Shown: one piece after another, positions 11,088 through 22,448 of the stretch
Layout of the letters: each line of letters begins with the position of its first letter
Position numbering within the stretch: the stretch's first letter is position 1
Assembly: GCA_905182985.1 (NCBI GenBank)
Contig: CAJJDN010000045.1
Span: forward strand, 52,673 to 116,672
From: Paramecium sonneborni
Taxonomy: Eukaryota; Ciliophora; Oligohymenophorea; Peniculida; Parameciidae
Length of the DNA stretch: 64,000 nucleotides
Direction: 5' to 3'
Made by a program: the position numbers and the translations under genes
The notes under the pieces: model-generated
Database searches by the model: none
What the model saw: only the letters and a program-made list of their open reading frames with translations
Told to the model about the DNA's origin: nothing

Positions 11088-13124
11088 GTATCATAATGAT
11101 TTTAGATTGTGTTTAAATTTGATAAAATTTACAATAAATATCTTAAATTGTATATCTTCAATTTTATCCTCTTAGATTTTAGTGTTTTAATAAAATTGTT
11201 TAATCTATCTGGAGTTGAATAAAGGATACTTCTCTCTCAAGACATCTTTAAGAAGAAGTATATCGATGGCTCTACCCATTAAAGTTCTAATTTTAGAATA
11301 TTGTCAGTCCATAACCTTATGGTATGTAGATCGATTTTATTTTGTGTTTAAATTTCCTATCGAAAATACTGATTAACATAATACTCAATATCCTTTAGAC
11401 TATCGCAAACTTCTAAAGCAAAACCTTAATACTCACATTATGAGTAAATTATTATGCATTTATCTTGAATGACTTCACTAGAGAGCTTTAAGCCATCATC
11501 TTCAAAAGGATTATTTATTGTTCTGGTTACTTAATTTTCATTAACATTCTTCTCTTCTGAAGTTACAATTTGTTATAATTAATCCTCAGGTATTTCTCTT
11601 TTTGCTTAAGTTAACTCTTGAGTGATTTCTTATACATTACTTTGTTCTTCTTATTCTATCTTTTTATTTTCTTATGTTTTAGTTGTTTAATTTTCTTATT
11701 TATCATTTAAAACTTTTTATTATGTTACTTCAACATTATATTGTTATTCATCCTCATTATTAAATTTAATGTCTTCTTCAATTTAAGATGTTTATGTTGC
11801 TAATGATTTTCCTTCTTCTTCTTGAGGATCCTAAATAATGATGTCTTCATCTGATTCTGGAATCATATCTTACATAATTCTACCAAAATTTTATGTAATT
11901 TAAATTTAATCATCTGTGTTAATTTCTTAAATATTTATTTGCTCTTATTATTTTACTTAATTTTCTTATAATGAATTTAAGGAATCTGAAAGTGCATGAA
12001 CTTCATTATTTGATTAATTTATTATTTATTCTTCAAGAGGCATATTTTATTAGTTTTCTCTCGGTTATTATTTTACTTAGTTTTCTTGTAATGAATTCAA
12101 TGAATNGTATCATAATGATTTTAGATTGTGTTTAAATTTGATAAAATTTACAATAAATATCTTAAATTGTATATCTTCAATTTTATCCTCTTAGATTTTA
12201 GTGTTTTAATAAAATTGTTTAATCTATCTGGAGTTGAATAAAGGATACTTCTCTCTCAAGACATCTTTAAGAAGAAGTATATCGATGGCTCTACCCATTA
12301 AAGTTCTAATTTTAGAATATTGTCAGTCCATAACCTTATGGTATGTAGATCGATTTTATTTTGTGTTTAAATTTCCTATCGAAAATACTGATTAACATAA
12401 TACTCAATATCCTTTAGACTATCGCAAACTTCTAAAGCAAAACCTTAATACTCACATTATGAGTAAATTATTATGCATTTATCTTGAATGACTTCACTAG
12501 AGAGCTTTAAGCCATCATCTTCAAAAGGATTATTTATTGTTCTGGTTACTTAATTTTCATTAACATTCTTCTCTTCTGAAGTTACAATTTGTTATAATTA
12601 ATCCTCAGGTATTTCTCTTTTTGCTTAAGTTAACTCTTGAGTGATTTCTTATACATTACTTTGTTCTTCTTATTCTATCTTTTTATTTTCTTATGTTTTA
12701 GTTGTTTAATTTTCTTATTTATCATTTAAAACTTTTTATTATGTTACTTCAACATTATATTGTTATTCATCCTCATTATTAAATTTAATGTCTTCTTCAA
12801 TTTAAGATGTTTATGTTGCTAATGATTTTCCTTCTTCTTCTTGAGGATCCTAAATAATGATGTCTTCATCTGATTCTGGAATCATATCTTACATAATTCT
12901 ACCAAAATTTTATGTAATTTAAATTTAATCATCTGTGTTAATTTCTTAAATATTTATTTGCTCTTATTATTTTACTTAATTTTCTTATAATGAATTTAAG
13001 GAATCTGAAAGTGCATGAACTTCATTATTTGATTAATTTATTATTTATTCTTCAAGAGGCATATTTTATTAGTTTTCTCTCGGTTATTATTTTACTTAGT
13101 TTTCTTGTAATGAATTCAATGAAT
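11088..13124. repeat. Direct duplication at N 12106 (11088-12105 = 12107-13124)
   Basis: The 1018 bp before the N reappear, apparently unchanged, straight after it (offset 1019). The block lies inside one gene, so its 3' part appears twice. Best read as two contig ends that were not merged. Confidence 0.88.
11091..12105 (-). CDS. Redundant C-terminal copy of the secreted Gln/Glu-rich protein
   Basis: Same coding sequence as 12110-13124, including introns 11287-11315 and 11357-11377 and stop TGA 11091-11093. It has no start codon of its own because it begins at the joint. Count it once together with the complete gene to the right. Confidence 0.8.
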
Positions 13125-13938
13125 CTGGAAGCGCATGAATTTCATTACCTGATTAAATTATGATTTATTCCTAAATAGGCATATCTTAAATGATTTTATT
13201 CTGTGTGGGATTTGTATTAACATTTGTTTATTTTTATTCAGATTGTCTTAAATTCAATTGATTCTCTTAATTTTATTGTTGCTGTTATAAATCAGATATT
13301 TATTATTCATTTGATGTATTGCTAATATTAATCTACTAATTAGGATCTTGTTATAAGTCGATAACTTAATTTTAAGTCACAACAACAGGTTAAAGCTACA
13401 TCTCTTCTTTCTGAGGAGATAAAAAATCTTATTCTTAAACATCTTTTTCCTAAGAAACCTTAAATCCAGGAACTTCTTATTTTTATTTAATATTATCTAT
13501 ATTTTAATGGTTATGGTCTTCCTGCAAATTTTATTGTCTATCTAATTCTTATTCTTATTAAAGATATTAATCTATTGATGTTTCTATTTTAGGTTGTTAA
13601 TTTACAACAGGTTAAATCTCAAATGAAGACCCTATCAAATTATTTGATTGTTAATTTGATTCCACTGGTTGCAATATGTTTTCTATTGTCAAATCATTTG
13701 ACTCAGAGTATTAGCCTTCCTCTGTTGAGATTTAATTTGGATCATCTTAAGTTTTTAAATCATTGCTTGAATCTATTGATAATTCATTGCTATCATAATA
13801 GGTTATTTCATCTTCTATTGGAGCCATAATTTCCTCAGATAATAAATTACCTTCTAAATCATAATGAGTAACCAGAGTTCCATGTTAAGTGTTTGCTATA
13901 ACAAATAGTAATGTCAAGAAGACAATTAATTTTTTCAT
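12110..13938 (-). CDS. Secreted Gln/Glu-rich protein with internal repeat (592 aa)
   Basis: ATG 13938 gives MKKLIVFLTLLFVIANTQ, a clear signal peptide, followed by about 400 residues very rich in Gln, Glu, Asn, Asp and Ser. Two consecutive 40-residue units share HAL(P/S)DSLNSLQENQVKQQ. The C-terminal 120 residues are more ordered and begin with a two-cysteine segment (IIYSQCEYQGFALEVCDSL) loosely recalling beta/gamma-crystallin-like folds; this is a weak resemblance. Introns 12376-12396 (21 nt) and 12306-12334 (29 nt) give an exact multiple of three before TGA 12110-12112. Probably secreted or in a secretory granule; function unknown. Confidence 0.8.
12962..13203 (-). repeat. Tandem in-frame repeat, two units of about 120 bp
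   Basis: Two adjacent units (12962-13080 and 13081-13203) encode the same roughly 40-residue pattern in the secreted Gln-rich protein. They differ by scattered substitutions, so this is genuine tandem duplication within the gene, unlike the N-joint duplications. Confidence 0.75.
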
Positions 13939-13967
13939 ATATATATTTTAAAACGGATTTAATTATT

Positions 13968-14474
13968 TCAATTTTTGTATAGTGAAAGGAAGTAGTCTGC
14001 TGAGTCAAACACCTTCTTTTATTTCTTTGTCAAAGGGCTCTTAAATTATAAATTTGCTGCAGCATATTTGGTCAACAACAACTCTTCCTATTTCTACTCT
14101 ATTGTTAATTCCTTTTTCTGTTATTGCTACATAAAATAATCAGCACTGTCAAAGACTTTCTAATTAACAGATATAAATCTTCATACTTTCTTCTTATAAT
14201 TACTTTGTTGCTTCTCTGCTAAAGTTGTAACCTAAGGACTTTTCTCTTCCATATCAAGAGATTACTGAGTGATCAAAGCAATCATTTGTTCCTCCAGCTA
14301 CTGTTATTCTAATTATAATATATCATTTAAATAGTCTTCACTTCCAATATAGCAGAATCTCTATTATAAATATAACATTATTACAGGGTTATATGTTTAA
14401 TTTAAAGCCAATTAAGGTCCTAGGCTTTCTAATCTAAATCTAGATGGTTTAAATTGAGGATTAATCACACTCAT
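13968..14474 (-). CDS. Endosulfine-like protein with two FDSADY motifs (159 aa)
   Basis: ATG 14474 to TGA 13968-13970 with a 27-nt intron (14160-14186). FDSADY occurs at residues 99-104 and again at 147-152, each preceded by a basic KKV. Endosulfine/ARPP19 proteins carry one FDSGDY core whose serine is phosphorylated by Greatwall kinase, turning the protein into an inhibitor of PP2A-B55. Here the core is duplicated and Gly is replaced by Ala; a Gln/Glu-rich linker separates the two copies and the second lies almost at the C-terminus. The N-terminal hundred residues do not resemble animal endosulfine. Family assignment rests on the motif alone. Confidence 0.6.
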
Positions 14475-15000
14475 TATTAAATTAAATTTATATTGATATC
14501 ATTTCTAAAGAAATTATCCTGTATTAATAATTACAATAATATCATCATTTTACCTTCCATAACTTAAAATTATCTTATTAATATAGAATAATCAATATCT
14601 TTTCAATTTATGAATTTATAAACAAATTAACAAAAAAATTATTTACTTAAGTGATCTATTATTTTTCAAACTATTTCAATATGATCCTCAAGTTTTTCTA
14701 TTAAATTTTGAAAATTTTTGAAAGTCTCAGTAGATTTTAATTTGTGAGAATAAAAGATCAATTATTCTTTAAAAAAATAATATTTCATTTAAATTATTAT
14801 CTGATCTCAATCAAAATTGGTAAAAACATATAATAAATATAAATTATTTACAGAAAATTTAATGAATATTATTTGAAATAATTTTTTTATTCAATTTGCA
14901 AATATTTATCACTTATGCTAGGAATTACTAATTCTTTGAAATTAGATAAAGCAATAATTAATTCGTTTATAATAAAATTTAAAATTCAAAAATTTATAAA
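14475..15000. other. Intergenic, 526 bp, divergent promoter region
   Basis: A/T-rich spacer between two divergently transcribed genes. No reading frame of note or structured element seen. Confidence 0.5.
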
Positions 15001-16221
15001 ATGTTTTAACCAAAATCAATGAAATTCACACCTCATAATTCGATTGCATTAAATGAAAATGTTAACTCATTAAACAAATCTAAAGCTAATAAGAATATGT
15101 GTTGCATGAATCATCCTTAAAAAACTGCAAAATATTGTATGGCAAAAGATCTCTCAGTGTCATTGTGTTCTAAATGTGCTATAAATATGGCAGGTAAAGG
15201 ATTTGTTGTTGAAGAAATAAATGGATTTGAAGAACGATAGCGAAGAGAGGTAATTGATAAGTTTCTGAATTTGGTTAATAGAAACCTCACATAATATGAT
15301 AAAGCACTTTCAGGTTTATTAACGAAAAAACAGGACATTACAAAATATTTTGAATAATAAGTAGATAAAGTAATTCGATTTCATTAATTGGTTACCTAAT
15401 AACTTTCAGAAGAGAAAGACAAACTAATCTTACAATTAACTCAAAATTTTAAACAAACTTCTTTAACATATGAAGAAACTATAAAATCGCTTTAAAATTC
15501 CAAATAAGAAAGCATTGGGATGAAAAATGATGTACAATAGAATTTAGACCGCATTGTCAAATAAATTGCATAAGAGCCTTTTAATGAAATAATGAATTGT
15601 TATCATAAAACAGTGGAAAAATATATATCTGATATAGAGGATCTTTAGCGAAAACCTATCGAAGTAATTAAAATAACTTTAAATGAACCTTATAAAATAA
15701 ATGAATTTGTTACTGTAGGTTTATAAAAAACATCTTTAATAAAAAAGAATCTATCAGATATAGGAATAAGAACCATAACAAATGAAGATGTCTATGAAAG
15801 TATTGCTAAAAGAGATTCTATTAATAATTAAAAAACCTCAAAAACATTATCTTCATTACCTCGAACTCCAAAAACTGAAAGTTCTCCATTTAAATCAGTT
15901 CCTATTACAAATATTGATCTTTATCATACTCCAGAATAGCAATAATTAAAAAGTTTAAAAACTTAAACGAGTCTTTAATAAGCAAAAATGTAATTAGCTT
16001 AGGTTTAAGAGAATATTGAATAAAATTATGAAGAAGGTCATTCGCAAATGATAGAAAGAGACGATGTTGAAAATTCATATCAAATGATGATTGCAGAGTC
16101 AGTTTCAGATAGCGAAGACTTTATAGATTAATTAAACTTAATATAATCGCTTACAGTAGGCTAAAATGGAAATCTAAATACTCTTAAAATGTATAGTTCA
16201 CCTCAATTCAAGAATCGATGA
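15001..16221 (+). CDS. B-box-like zinc-finger, coiled-coil protein (406 aa)
   Basis: Single exon from ATG 15001 to TGA 16219-16221. Near the N-terminus, CCMNHPQKTAKYC followed by SLCSKCAINMAGKGF has the Cys/His spacing of a B-box zinc finger. A helical, coiled-coil-prone region of about 150 residues follows, then a Ser/Thr/Pro-rich tail containing SLPRTPKTESSPFKS, a likely phosphorylated segment. There is no RING before the B-box, so it is not a standard TRIM ligase. B-box plus coiled-coil proteins are numerous in ciliates and largely uncharacterised. Confidence 0.8.
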
Positions 16222-16400
16222 TTATACAAAAATGTTATATTAAAATCTATTTTTAATCATTGTATTTATCTAAAAGAACTCTTTTAATTTTGTATTTTTT
16301 ATTATAGTGTATTTTTTAAATGAATAAACTAGAGTTTCATTTAATTTGTGAATAAAATGATTTAACATCAATTTATATTTTTATAATTTAAATAAAATAA

Positions 16401-16955
16401 ATGTTGCTAAAAACACGACATAGATCATCACTTTAAACATCTAATGATTCTTTTCTTTCTGAATTAGAAGTTGATAGAATTATTAGCTCTTGCAATGTAA
16501 CTTTAGCAAAAGTGACATCAGAACATGATGAAATCAAAGTTTAAATTTAGGATTATAAAGCATCGATTGATTATTTATAAAAATCAAATATGTAGCAAGA
16601 GAAACAATTAAAAGTATTAAAATCTAATCTAGATGATAAAGAATATGTTTAAAATATTAAGAATGATGTTATTAAAAAATTAAGTGGGATTGAAAATAAT
16701 ATTGCTAATCTTGAAAAATATTTAGAAGAAATTTAAAAAATAACGTAAGAAATAGAATCATCTCCAATAATGTGGAAATGCATAAGATGTGGATTTGCTT
16801 AAAAAGAAGGTTAAAATGAAGCTAGTTGTACATACCATCCTGGAAAATTAAAATATTTTTCATGCAGATTATGTGGTCAAGATGAATACTTTACATGTTG
16901 TAATAGATGTAGAGATTGTCTTTACGGATGTACTAAAGGTTTACATAAACCTTGA
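16401..16955 (+). CDS. Coiled-coil protein with C-terminal CHORD-like zinc domain (184 aa)
   Basis: Single exon, ATG 16401 to TGA 16953-16955. The first 120 residues are helical. The last 60 contain WKCIRCGFAQKEGQ, then CTYHPGKLKYFSC, EYFTCCNRC and YGCTKGLH. The order C-x2-CG, C-x-YHPG, CC, GCTKGxH follows the CHORD zinc-binding pattern, with extra cysteines. Canonical CHORD proteins (CHORDC1, RAR1) act with Hsp90 and Sgt1; here there is a single domain and no CS domain, so that role cannot be assumed. Confidence 0.7.
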
Positions 16956-17203
16956 ATTATATCAATAAAAATTATAAATATATCTAAACTATGAAATTAC
17001 AAATACTAATTATCACTACATTATTTTTAATAGTTTAGAATTATTTTAATAATTCTTTGAAAAAATAAAACCTTTGTTGACAGTAAATTAACTTTGGGAG
17101 ATAGTTTAAAATATCTCAAATATATTTTAATAAAATATGTATTCCTATTAAAATAATTAATATTTTATTTGTTTACTATTTAATTTATAATTTATTGAAT
17201 AGA

Positions 17204-17979
17204 ATGGACTCTAGTGAAATTATTTCTAATCCAATCTGCCCTAATAAACCAAAAATTCCTTATTAAATAACCAAGACTTTTTGTCCTTAATAAGAAAATT
17301 CAAGCTATTTGAATTGGTAAGAATAAGGGAATGATAAACCTAATTCTGAATAAACTTAACTCTATGGAATGTCTGCTTATAATATACTTACAGGATAAAA
17401 TCAATTTGATGGACATTGCTGTAGCAAAATGGCAGAAATGACTCGAAACAATTAAAAGCAACTTTAAGGATAATTGGCAACTATGTAATAATTGAATATA
17501 TTAATAACTGAACATTAAAAATTATTAGATCGATCGTATTAATAATTAATAGATGAAAAATAAAAGAAAGATTAATAATTAGCAAGAAGTTTAGACATCA
17601 GTTAAGACTTGTTAAATAAAGATAAGATTATCAATTAATGGAAATCTAAATATGAAAAGGAAATCTCTTTAAATTAATAAAGAGACAGTAAAATTGAGTA
17701 AGATTCAATTTTCTAATTAGACTATTAAAATAAAAGATTGAAGAAGCAAAAGAAAAACAGTAACAATCAGTAACAATAATTGGATTATAGGATGAAATCA
17801 ATACTTGGAAAAATAGGTATCTTAATCTAAACAAAACATTTGATGAAACAAAATAAAAGCTAGTTGAACTTTAACATGAATCAGAAATCTTGAAAAACCA
17901 ATAACCTAATCAAGATGAGTCTTCTTAATCTACAATTACTACAACAACAGTTAAAAGAACAAAAAAATAAGTTGAATGA
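17204..17979 (+). CDS. Coiled-coil protein, unknown (250 aa)
   Basis: ATG 17204 to TGA 17977-17979 with one 23-nt intron (17698-17720). The N-terminal third has several Pro, Cys and aromatic residues (NPICPNKPKIPY, FDGHCCSKMAEM); the rest is Gln/Lys-rich coiled coil with a Thr-rich basic tail. No family recognised. A short hydrophobic frame at about 16991-17080 upstream ends quickly and is not considered part of it. Confidence 0.75.
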
Positions 17980-18036
17980 ATAGAAATAGAAAATATATAT
18001 AATCTATATATCATTATATATTTAATATTAAATATT

Positions 18037-18703
18037 ATGGGTGTAATGGCATCTAATTAAGCCCAAAAACATAAATTAGCAGTGTAAGAAGAGAATTAAG
18101 TATAAGAGATAGAAAAAGAAAACATGGAAATAGAATAGGCTGATTAAATTAGTGTTGAAAACGAAAAGTATATCTAAAATTTTAAATATTAGATACCCTT
18201 TCTGTATAGTTTGGACTAGTATTCCAGTTTTAACATGGCTTATCCCTTGTATTGGACATACTGGAATTTGTACTTCTTAAGGAACTATTCATGACTTTGG
18301 AGGACCCTATTATATTGCAATTGATAATTTTACTTTTGGAAAACCATCAAAATATGTGAAATTAAATAAACAATTTGAAGTTTCAAGATAAAATTGGGAT
18401 AATGCAGTTTAAAAAGCAGATGATGAATTCGGTTAATAAATGGTATTTTTCTACAATAAAATTAGCATAATCTATTTACAAATAATTGTCACAGTCATGT
18501 CGCTAAGGCACTGAATAACATGAAATATAATGGAAAATAATCTTATACTATGTTTCATATATGGTTAATGCTTATATTAAGTGGATAATATGTTAGGTAT
18601 TCATCTCAATAATTTCAATAGTTTTGGAAAATTTTTTATGACATTTTTACCATCTTTGATACTTTATGGAATCATTTTTATGGTTATTTTTTTTAATAAA
18701 TGA
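18037..18703 (+). CDS. RTE1/TMEM222 family membrane protein (197 aa)
   Basis: ATG 18037 to TGA 18701-18703 with introns 18168-18192, 18443-18465 and 18597-18621 (25, 23, 25 nt). After an acidic Gln-rich N-terminus come [42 protein letters not shown] and a final hydrophobic segment [26 protein letters not shown] and the NNCHSHVA His/Cys motif characterise the DUF778 family (plant RTE1, animal TMEM222), Golgi/ER-associated proteins; RTE1 promotes ethylene-receptor function in plants. Removing the third intron is what creates the C-terminal membrane span, which supports it. Confidence 0.88.
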
Positions 18704-18762
18704 ATATGAATTCGATATCATATATTAATATTTTTCATTTTAAAATAATTAGCATATATTTT

Positions 18763-19104
18763 ATGAATTAATAGGAAATTTTAATTCAGATTCTTGAAGG
18801 CTTATAAACAAAGAATACAAATATGATTATTTCAAGTCTTGAATGTGATCAAAATTTGATTGCTGATGTAATTAAAGAATTACCAATTTCAAAATGCGAA
18901 GCCTTATTTTCATTTCTATTGAAAAAAATTAATAATCACAAATTATAAATTAATTGTATGAAATGGATTACTTATTTATGTGACACAAGACCATAATTAT
19001 TTTTGAATAATTCTAAATTTAAAGATTTAGTAACAAAGATCAAAGTTTCAGATTTTGACTAGTATGAACTTATTGGAAAACTTGAAATGATTGTTTAATA
19101 ATGA
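18763..19104 (+). CDS. Free-standing Utp12 domain protein (113 aa)
   Basis: Single exon, ATG 18763 to TGA 19102-19104, only 59 bp after the RTE1/TMEM222 gene. The whole protein matches the Utp12/WDR43 C-terminal domain pattern: a short helix, LIADVIKELPISKCEALFSFL, WITYLCDTRPQLFL and a final LIGKLEMIVQQ. In UTP5, UTP12 and WDR43 this domain follows WD40 propellers and binds partner subunits of the small-subunit processome that matures 18S rRNA. Here there is no WD40 part and no in-frame upstream extension, so this is either a domain-only subunit or the split half of a larger protein. Confidence 0.72.
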
Positions 19105-19198
19105 ATTCTATTTTATTTTTTTTCATTAATATTTTTATCGGATTGCTAATAATGATGATTAGGAAATTTAATATTAAAAATATTTAGAGAAAATTTGA

Positions 19199-19839
19199 AT
19201 GACTTCTCCCAATATAAGTGTAAGATAAACAAATAAGCAATAGTTAAGTTTGCAGTATATATATATTTTAAAATACTCTATAAAAAAAGAGCCAACTTAT
19301 TAAACAATTAATTCAATTATAGTATTAAATAACTAATTAGAATTAATCTAACAAATCAATAGAACTAATCCAAATTATAAAATATTCCTCTAAATTTTCA
19401 AGAAAAAAGTCTTATTTAGGATGAATAAACTAACTTAATTAAACTTGATCAACAAATAAATTAAGTAATATTAATTCAAATTAAAGATGATTATTTTTAA
19501 TAAAACTAATTATACGGAATCAAATATTAAATAAGAATAGATCAATATTGATAATTTAGATTAAAAAAATAGAATTTTATTCAATTCAATGAAAACCTTC
19601 AGAATTAGTAAAACTCATAGTAATTGTTGTTTTAAAATTAGCTTTATTATTAACAAAAATTATATAGCGACAAAAATACTTTTGATATTTTAATTGATTA
19701 ATAATAACTAGTTTAATAAAGAGTTACAAGTTTCCATAAAAATGGACATTTTGACCAAAAAATAGAAGGCATTAAGAAGATTTAGCATTTATTAATCTAT
19801 AAAATTAAGAAAGTCCCCTTTGAGCTGAATTCAAACTGA
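19199..19839 (+). CDS. Uncertain Gln/Asn-rich gene, frame not fully resolved
   Basis: Frames rich in Gln and Asn and free of TGA run from ATG 19199 (MTSPNIS) to TGA 19837-19839. The last 90 codons, ending FHKNGHFDQKIEGIKKI and KKVPFELNSN, look coding. Candidate introns occur at 19208-19231 and about 19253-19287, but I could not join the central part (about 19500-19570) to the last exon; a run of seven As lies at the break. It may be a real gene with an error, or decayed. No family recognised. Confidence 0.4.
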
Positions 19840-20075
19840 CTTTTCTTTTTTTGATCGTCGTTTTCGAATGTTCTTTATCTATTGAAGGGCATTTAGATTA
19901 TTATTTATGAATTTAACTGTTTAATATATCACAGATTATATGAAATATGGAATTATTCTAAAATATTTTATATTTTATGAATGATATTTTTTCTTATTTA
20001 ATAGAAATCTAAAATATAATAAAAAAAGTATTTTTATGAGTAAATATAAATTAATTTATTAGAAAGAAAAAATAT

Positions 20076-20498
20076 ATGTATCAAACTTAGGTCAATTAAA
20101 AATCATTTAAAGAATAGTTTAGTTTAGAGGAAAGGTAGAAAAGATGTTAATAAAAATTATCTTAACACCCTGAAATGATTCCTGTGATTTTGGAGAAGCA
20201 TCCTAGATCAAAAATGCCTTAATTAAATAAATAATTGTATATAAATATGGTTTATCATTTTGATATTTAGTTACAAAAGGATTTCGTATTATTTAATTCA
20301 GAGGTACCTTGAAAAACACTTTGTAAATTTCACAAAAATAATCAATATTTTTTCATATTGGCAATTAACTTCTTCCTGAAGGTATAATAAGAAAAAATAT
20401 TAAAAGATGTGAAATTGGCAGATATTTATGAAGATAACAAAGATCCAGGTGATGGGTTTTTATACATCACTTATTCTGATTTAGAAGTTTTTGGATGA
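20076..20498 (+). CDS. ATG8: Autophagy ubiquitin-like protein ATG8
   Basis: Ubiquitin-like modifier conjugated to phosphatidylethanolamine on autophagosomes. FKEQFSLEERQKRCQQ, HPEMIPVILEKHPRSKMPQL, IIQFRGTLKNTLQIS, SIFFHIGNQLLPE and DGFLYITYSDLEVFG align in order with the ATG8/GABARAP fold. The C-terminus is the conjugation glycine followed directly by TGA 20496-20498, so no ATG4 trimming seems needed to expose it. Intron 20382-20406 (25 nt) is clear. The junction around 20230-20290 is unresolved: candidate introns of 21 or 34 nt leave the frame off by one, so a one-base error or unusual splice is likely. Start at ATG 20076 is the nearest in frame. Confidence 0.85.
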
Positions 20499-20740
20499 TA
20501 ATTTTATTTATTTAATATAATTCCTCCATATGCATTTACAAATTATTTTATTGATTTTGATGAAAAATACATGATTTTCAAATTCGTCTCTTTATTGTAG
20601 CAAAATTAAAGTTAAAAATAAAATTACTAAAAGTATTTTTAATAATTAATTACCATGCAATGTATGTAACTATTAATACTTTAAAATTTTATTATAACTA
20701 TAAGCTAGATTTCATGTAAAACTTTGATCATGTAAATTAA
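20499..20740. other. Short intergenic region, nothing recognised
   Basis: A/T-rich spacer after ATG8. The copy-1 side of the N 21708 duplication begins within it at 20673. Confidence 0.5.
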
Positions 20741-21397
20741 ATGTTAGAAATTAACTCAGATTTGGTTTAAATATTTGATAATTAGAAGAGTACATGATAT
20801 AGTATTTCCTTGAAAAAATATAATTGTTAATAAGCAGACCTGAATATATATTGTTAATAAAAATATACTTGCTCTGACTAAATAGTTCAAAAGTTCAAGG
20901 TAGAATGAGATTTAGTGTTTACAAAAAAGTATAGGTAAATGAAATAAAGATTTAAGAAGAATTATAGAAGAATGAATTAAATCAAAATTAAAATATGAAG
21001 GAATATGATAAAGTACAACAGAATCTAGAGAAATAAATTATAGAATCTCTGAATAATTAGGATGAACTCTTATAGAAGAGAAAGATGTATAGAAAATTAA
21101 GAACTTAAGTAATGATAAAAATCAACAGAGAATATTATTTAACAATAGAAATAAAATGAATATAATATAGAGGAATAAATATTAGCTTTGTATAATGAAG
21201 GAATCTTAATTAATGATAAAATAGATTTAAATTAAATGAAGATGAGTAAGAAAAGTGATTATAGAATATATGTAGTCAAATATTTAAATATATTTAGTCA
21301 AATATTTAAATATATTTTCTTTAGATTATAGAATGATGATGAAAAAACGAAAAATGATTACATAAATTATATATTTAATAAAATGAAGATAATATGA
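20741..21397 (+). CDS. Uncharacterised small gene, copy 1
   Basis: Coding character (Gln encoded by TAA/TAG, Glu/Lys-rich, no TGA) is best seen from about 20909 to TGA 21395-21397. It includes EEQILALYNEGILINDKIDL and a C-terminal hydrophobic stretch YLNIFSQIFKYIFFRL. Frame changes near 21110-21140 imply at least one intron that I could not place, and the 5' end is a guess from ATG 20741. Its stop lies only 15 bp from the stop of the converging lipase copy. No family recognised. Confidence 0.4.
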
Positions 21398-21412
21398 CAT
21401 AAAAAATAAAAA

Positions 21413-21707
21413 TCAGAGAATGATTTATTCTTTGGTTTTCTTTTAATAAAAACTATCATTGCATCGATATTTGATATTAAAATAATCTCGATGATCTCTA
21501 ATGGAATGACTCCACATTGAATTGGAACACTTATCATCTTCAAATTATGCATGTTCACATTCTTAATATTCTTTAAAATCTTGATTAAACCAGTATTCTG
21601 GTACAGCATGTATATAATCTAAAGATTAAGGTGGTAAATGAGGAACTAAATCAGAAAAGTGAGTAACTCTTGCTTTATCTTTCGTTGTAATTTTTTTAGC
21701 GAAGTAT
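21413..21707 (-). CDS. Class-3 lipase, redundant C-terminal fragment
   Basis: Repeats the last exon of the lipase that is complete at 22449-23343 (VPHLPP, CSNSMWSHSIRDHRDYF, stop TGA 21413-21415). It is truncated at the N joint and is not a separate gene. Confidence 0.85.
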
Positions 21708-21776
21708 NTTAATACTTTAAAATTTTATTATAACTATAAGCTAGATTTCATGTAAAACTTTGATCATGTAAATTAA

Positions 21777-22433
21777 ATGTTAGAAATTAACTCAGATTTG
21801 GTTTAAATATTTGATAATTAGAAGAGTACATGATATAGTATTTCCTTGAAAAAATATAATTGTTAATAAGCAGACCTGAATATATATTGTTAATAAAAAT
21901 ATACTTGCTCTGACTAAATAGTTCAAAAGTTCAAGGTAGAATGAGATTTAGTGTTTACAAAAAAGTATAGGTAAATGAAATAAAGATTTAAGAAGAATTA
22001 TAGAAGAATGAATTAAATCAAAATTAAAATATGAAGGAATATGATAAAGTACAACAGAATCTAGAGAAATAAATTATAGAATCTCTGAATAATTAGGATG
22101 AACTCTTATAGAAGAGAAAGATGTATAGAAAATTAAGAACTTAAGTAATGATAAAAATCAACAGAGAATATTATTTAACAATAGAAATAAAATGAATATA
22201 ATATAGAGGAATAAATATTAGCTTTGTATAATGAAGGAATCTTAATTAATGATAAAATAGATTTAAATTAAATGAAGATGAGTAAGAAAAGTGATTATAG
22301 AATATATGTAGTCAAATATTTAAATATATTTAGTCAAATATTTAAATATATTTTCTTTAGATTATAGAATGATGATGAAAAAACGAAAAATGATTACATA
22401 AATTATATATTTAATAAAATGAAGATAATATGA
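21777..22433 (+). CDS. Uncharacterised small gene, copy 2 of the duplication
   Basis: Same sequence as 20741-21397, shifted by 1036 bp. The gene should be counted once. Stop TGA 22431-22433 converges on the lipase stop at 22449. Confidence 0.4.
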
Positions 22434-22448
22434 CATAAAAAATAAAAA

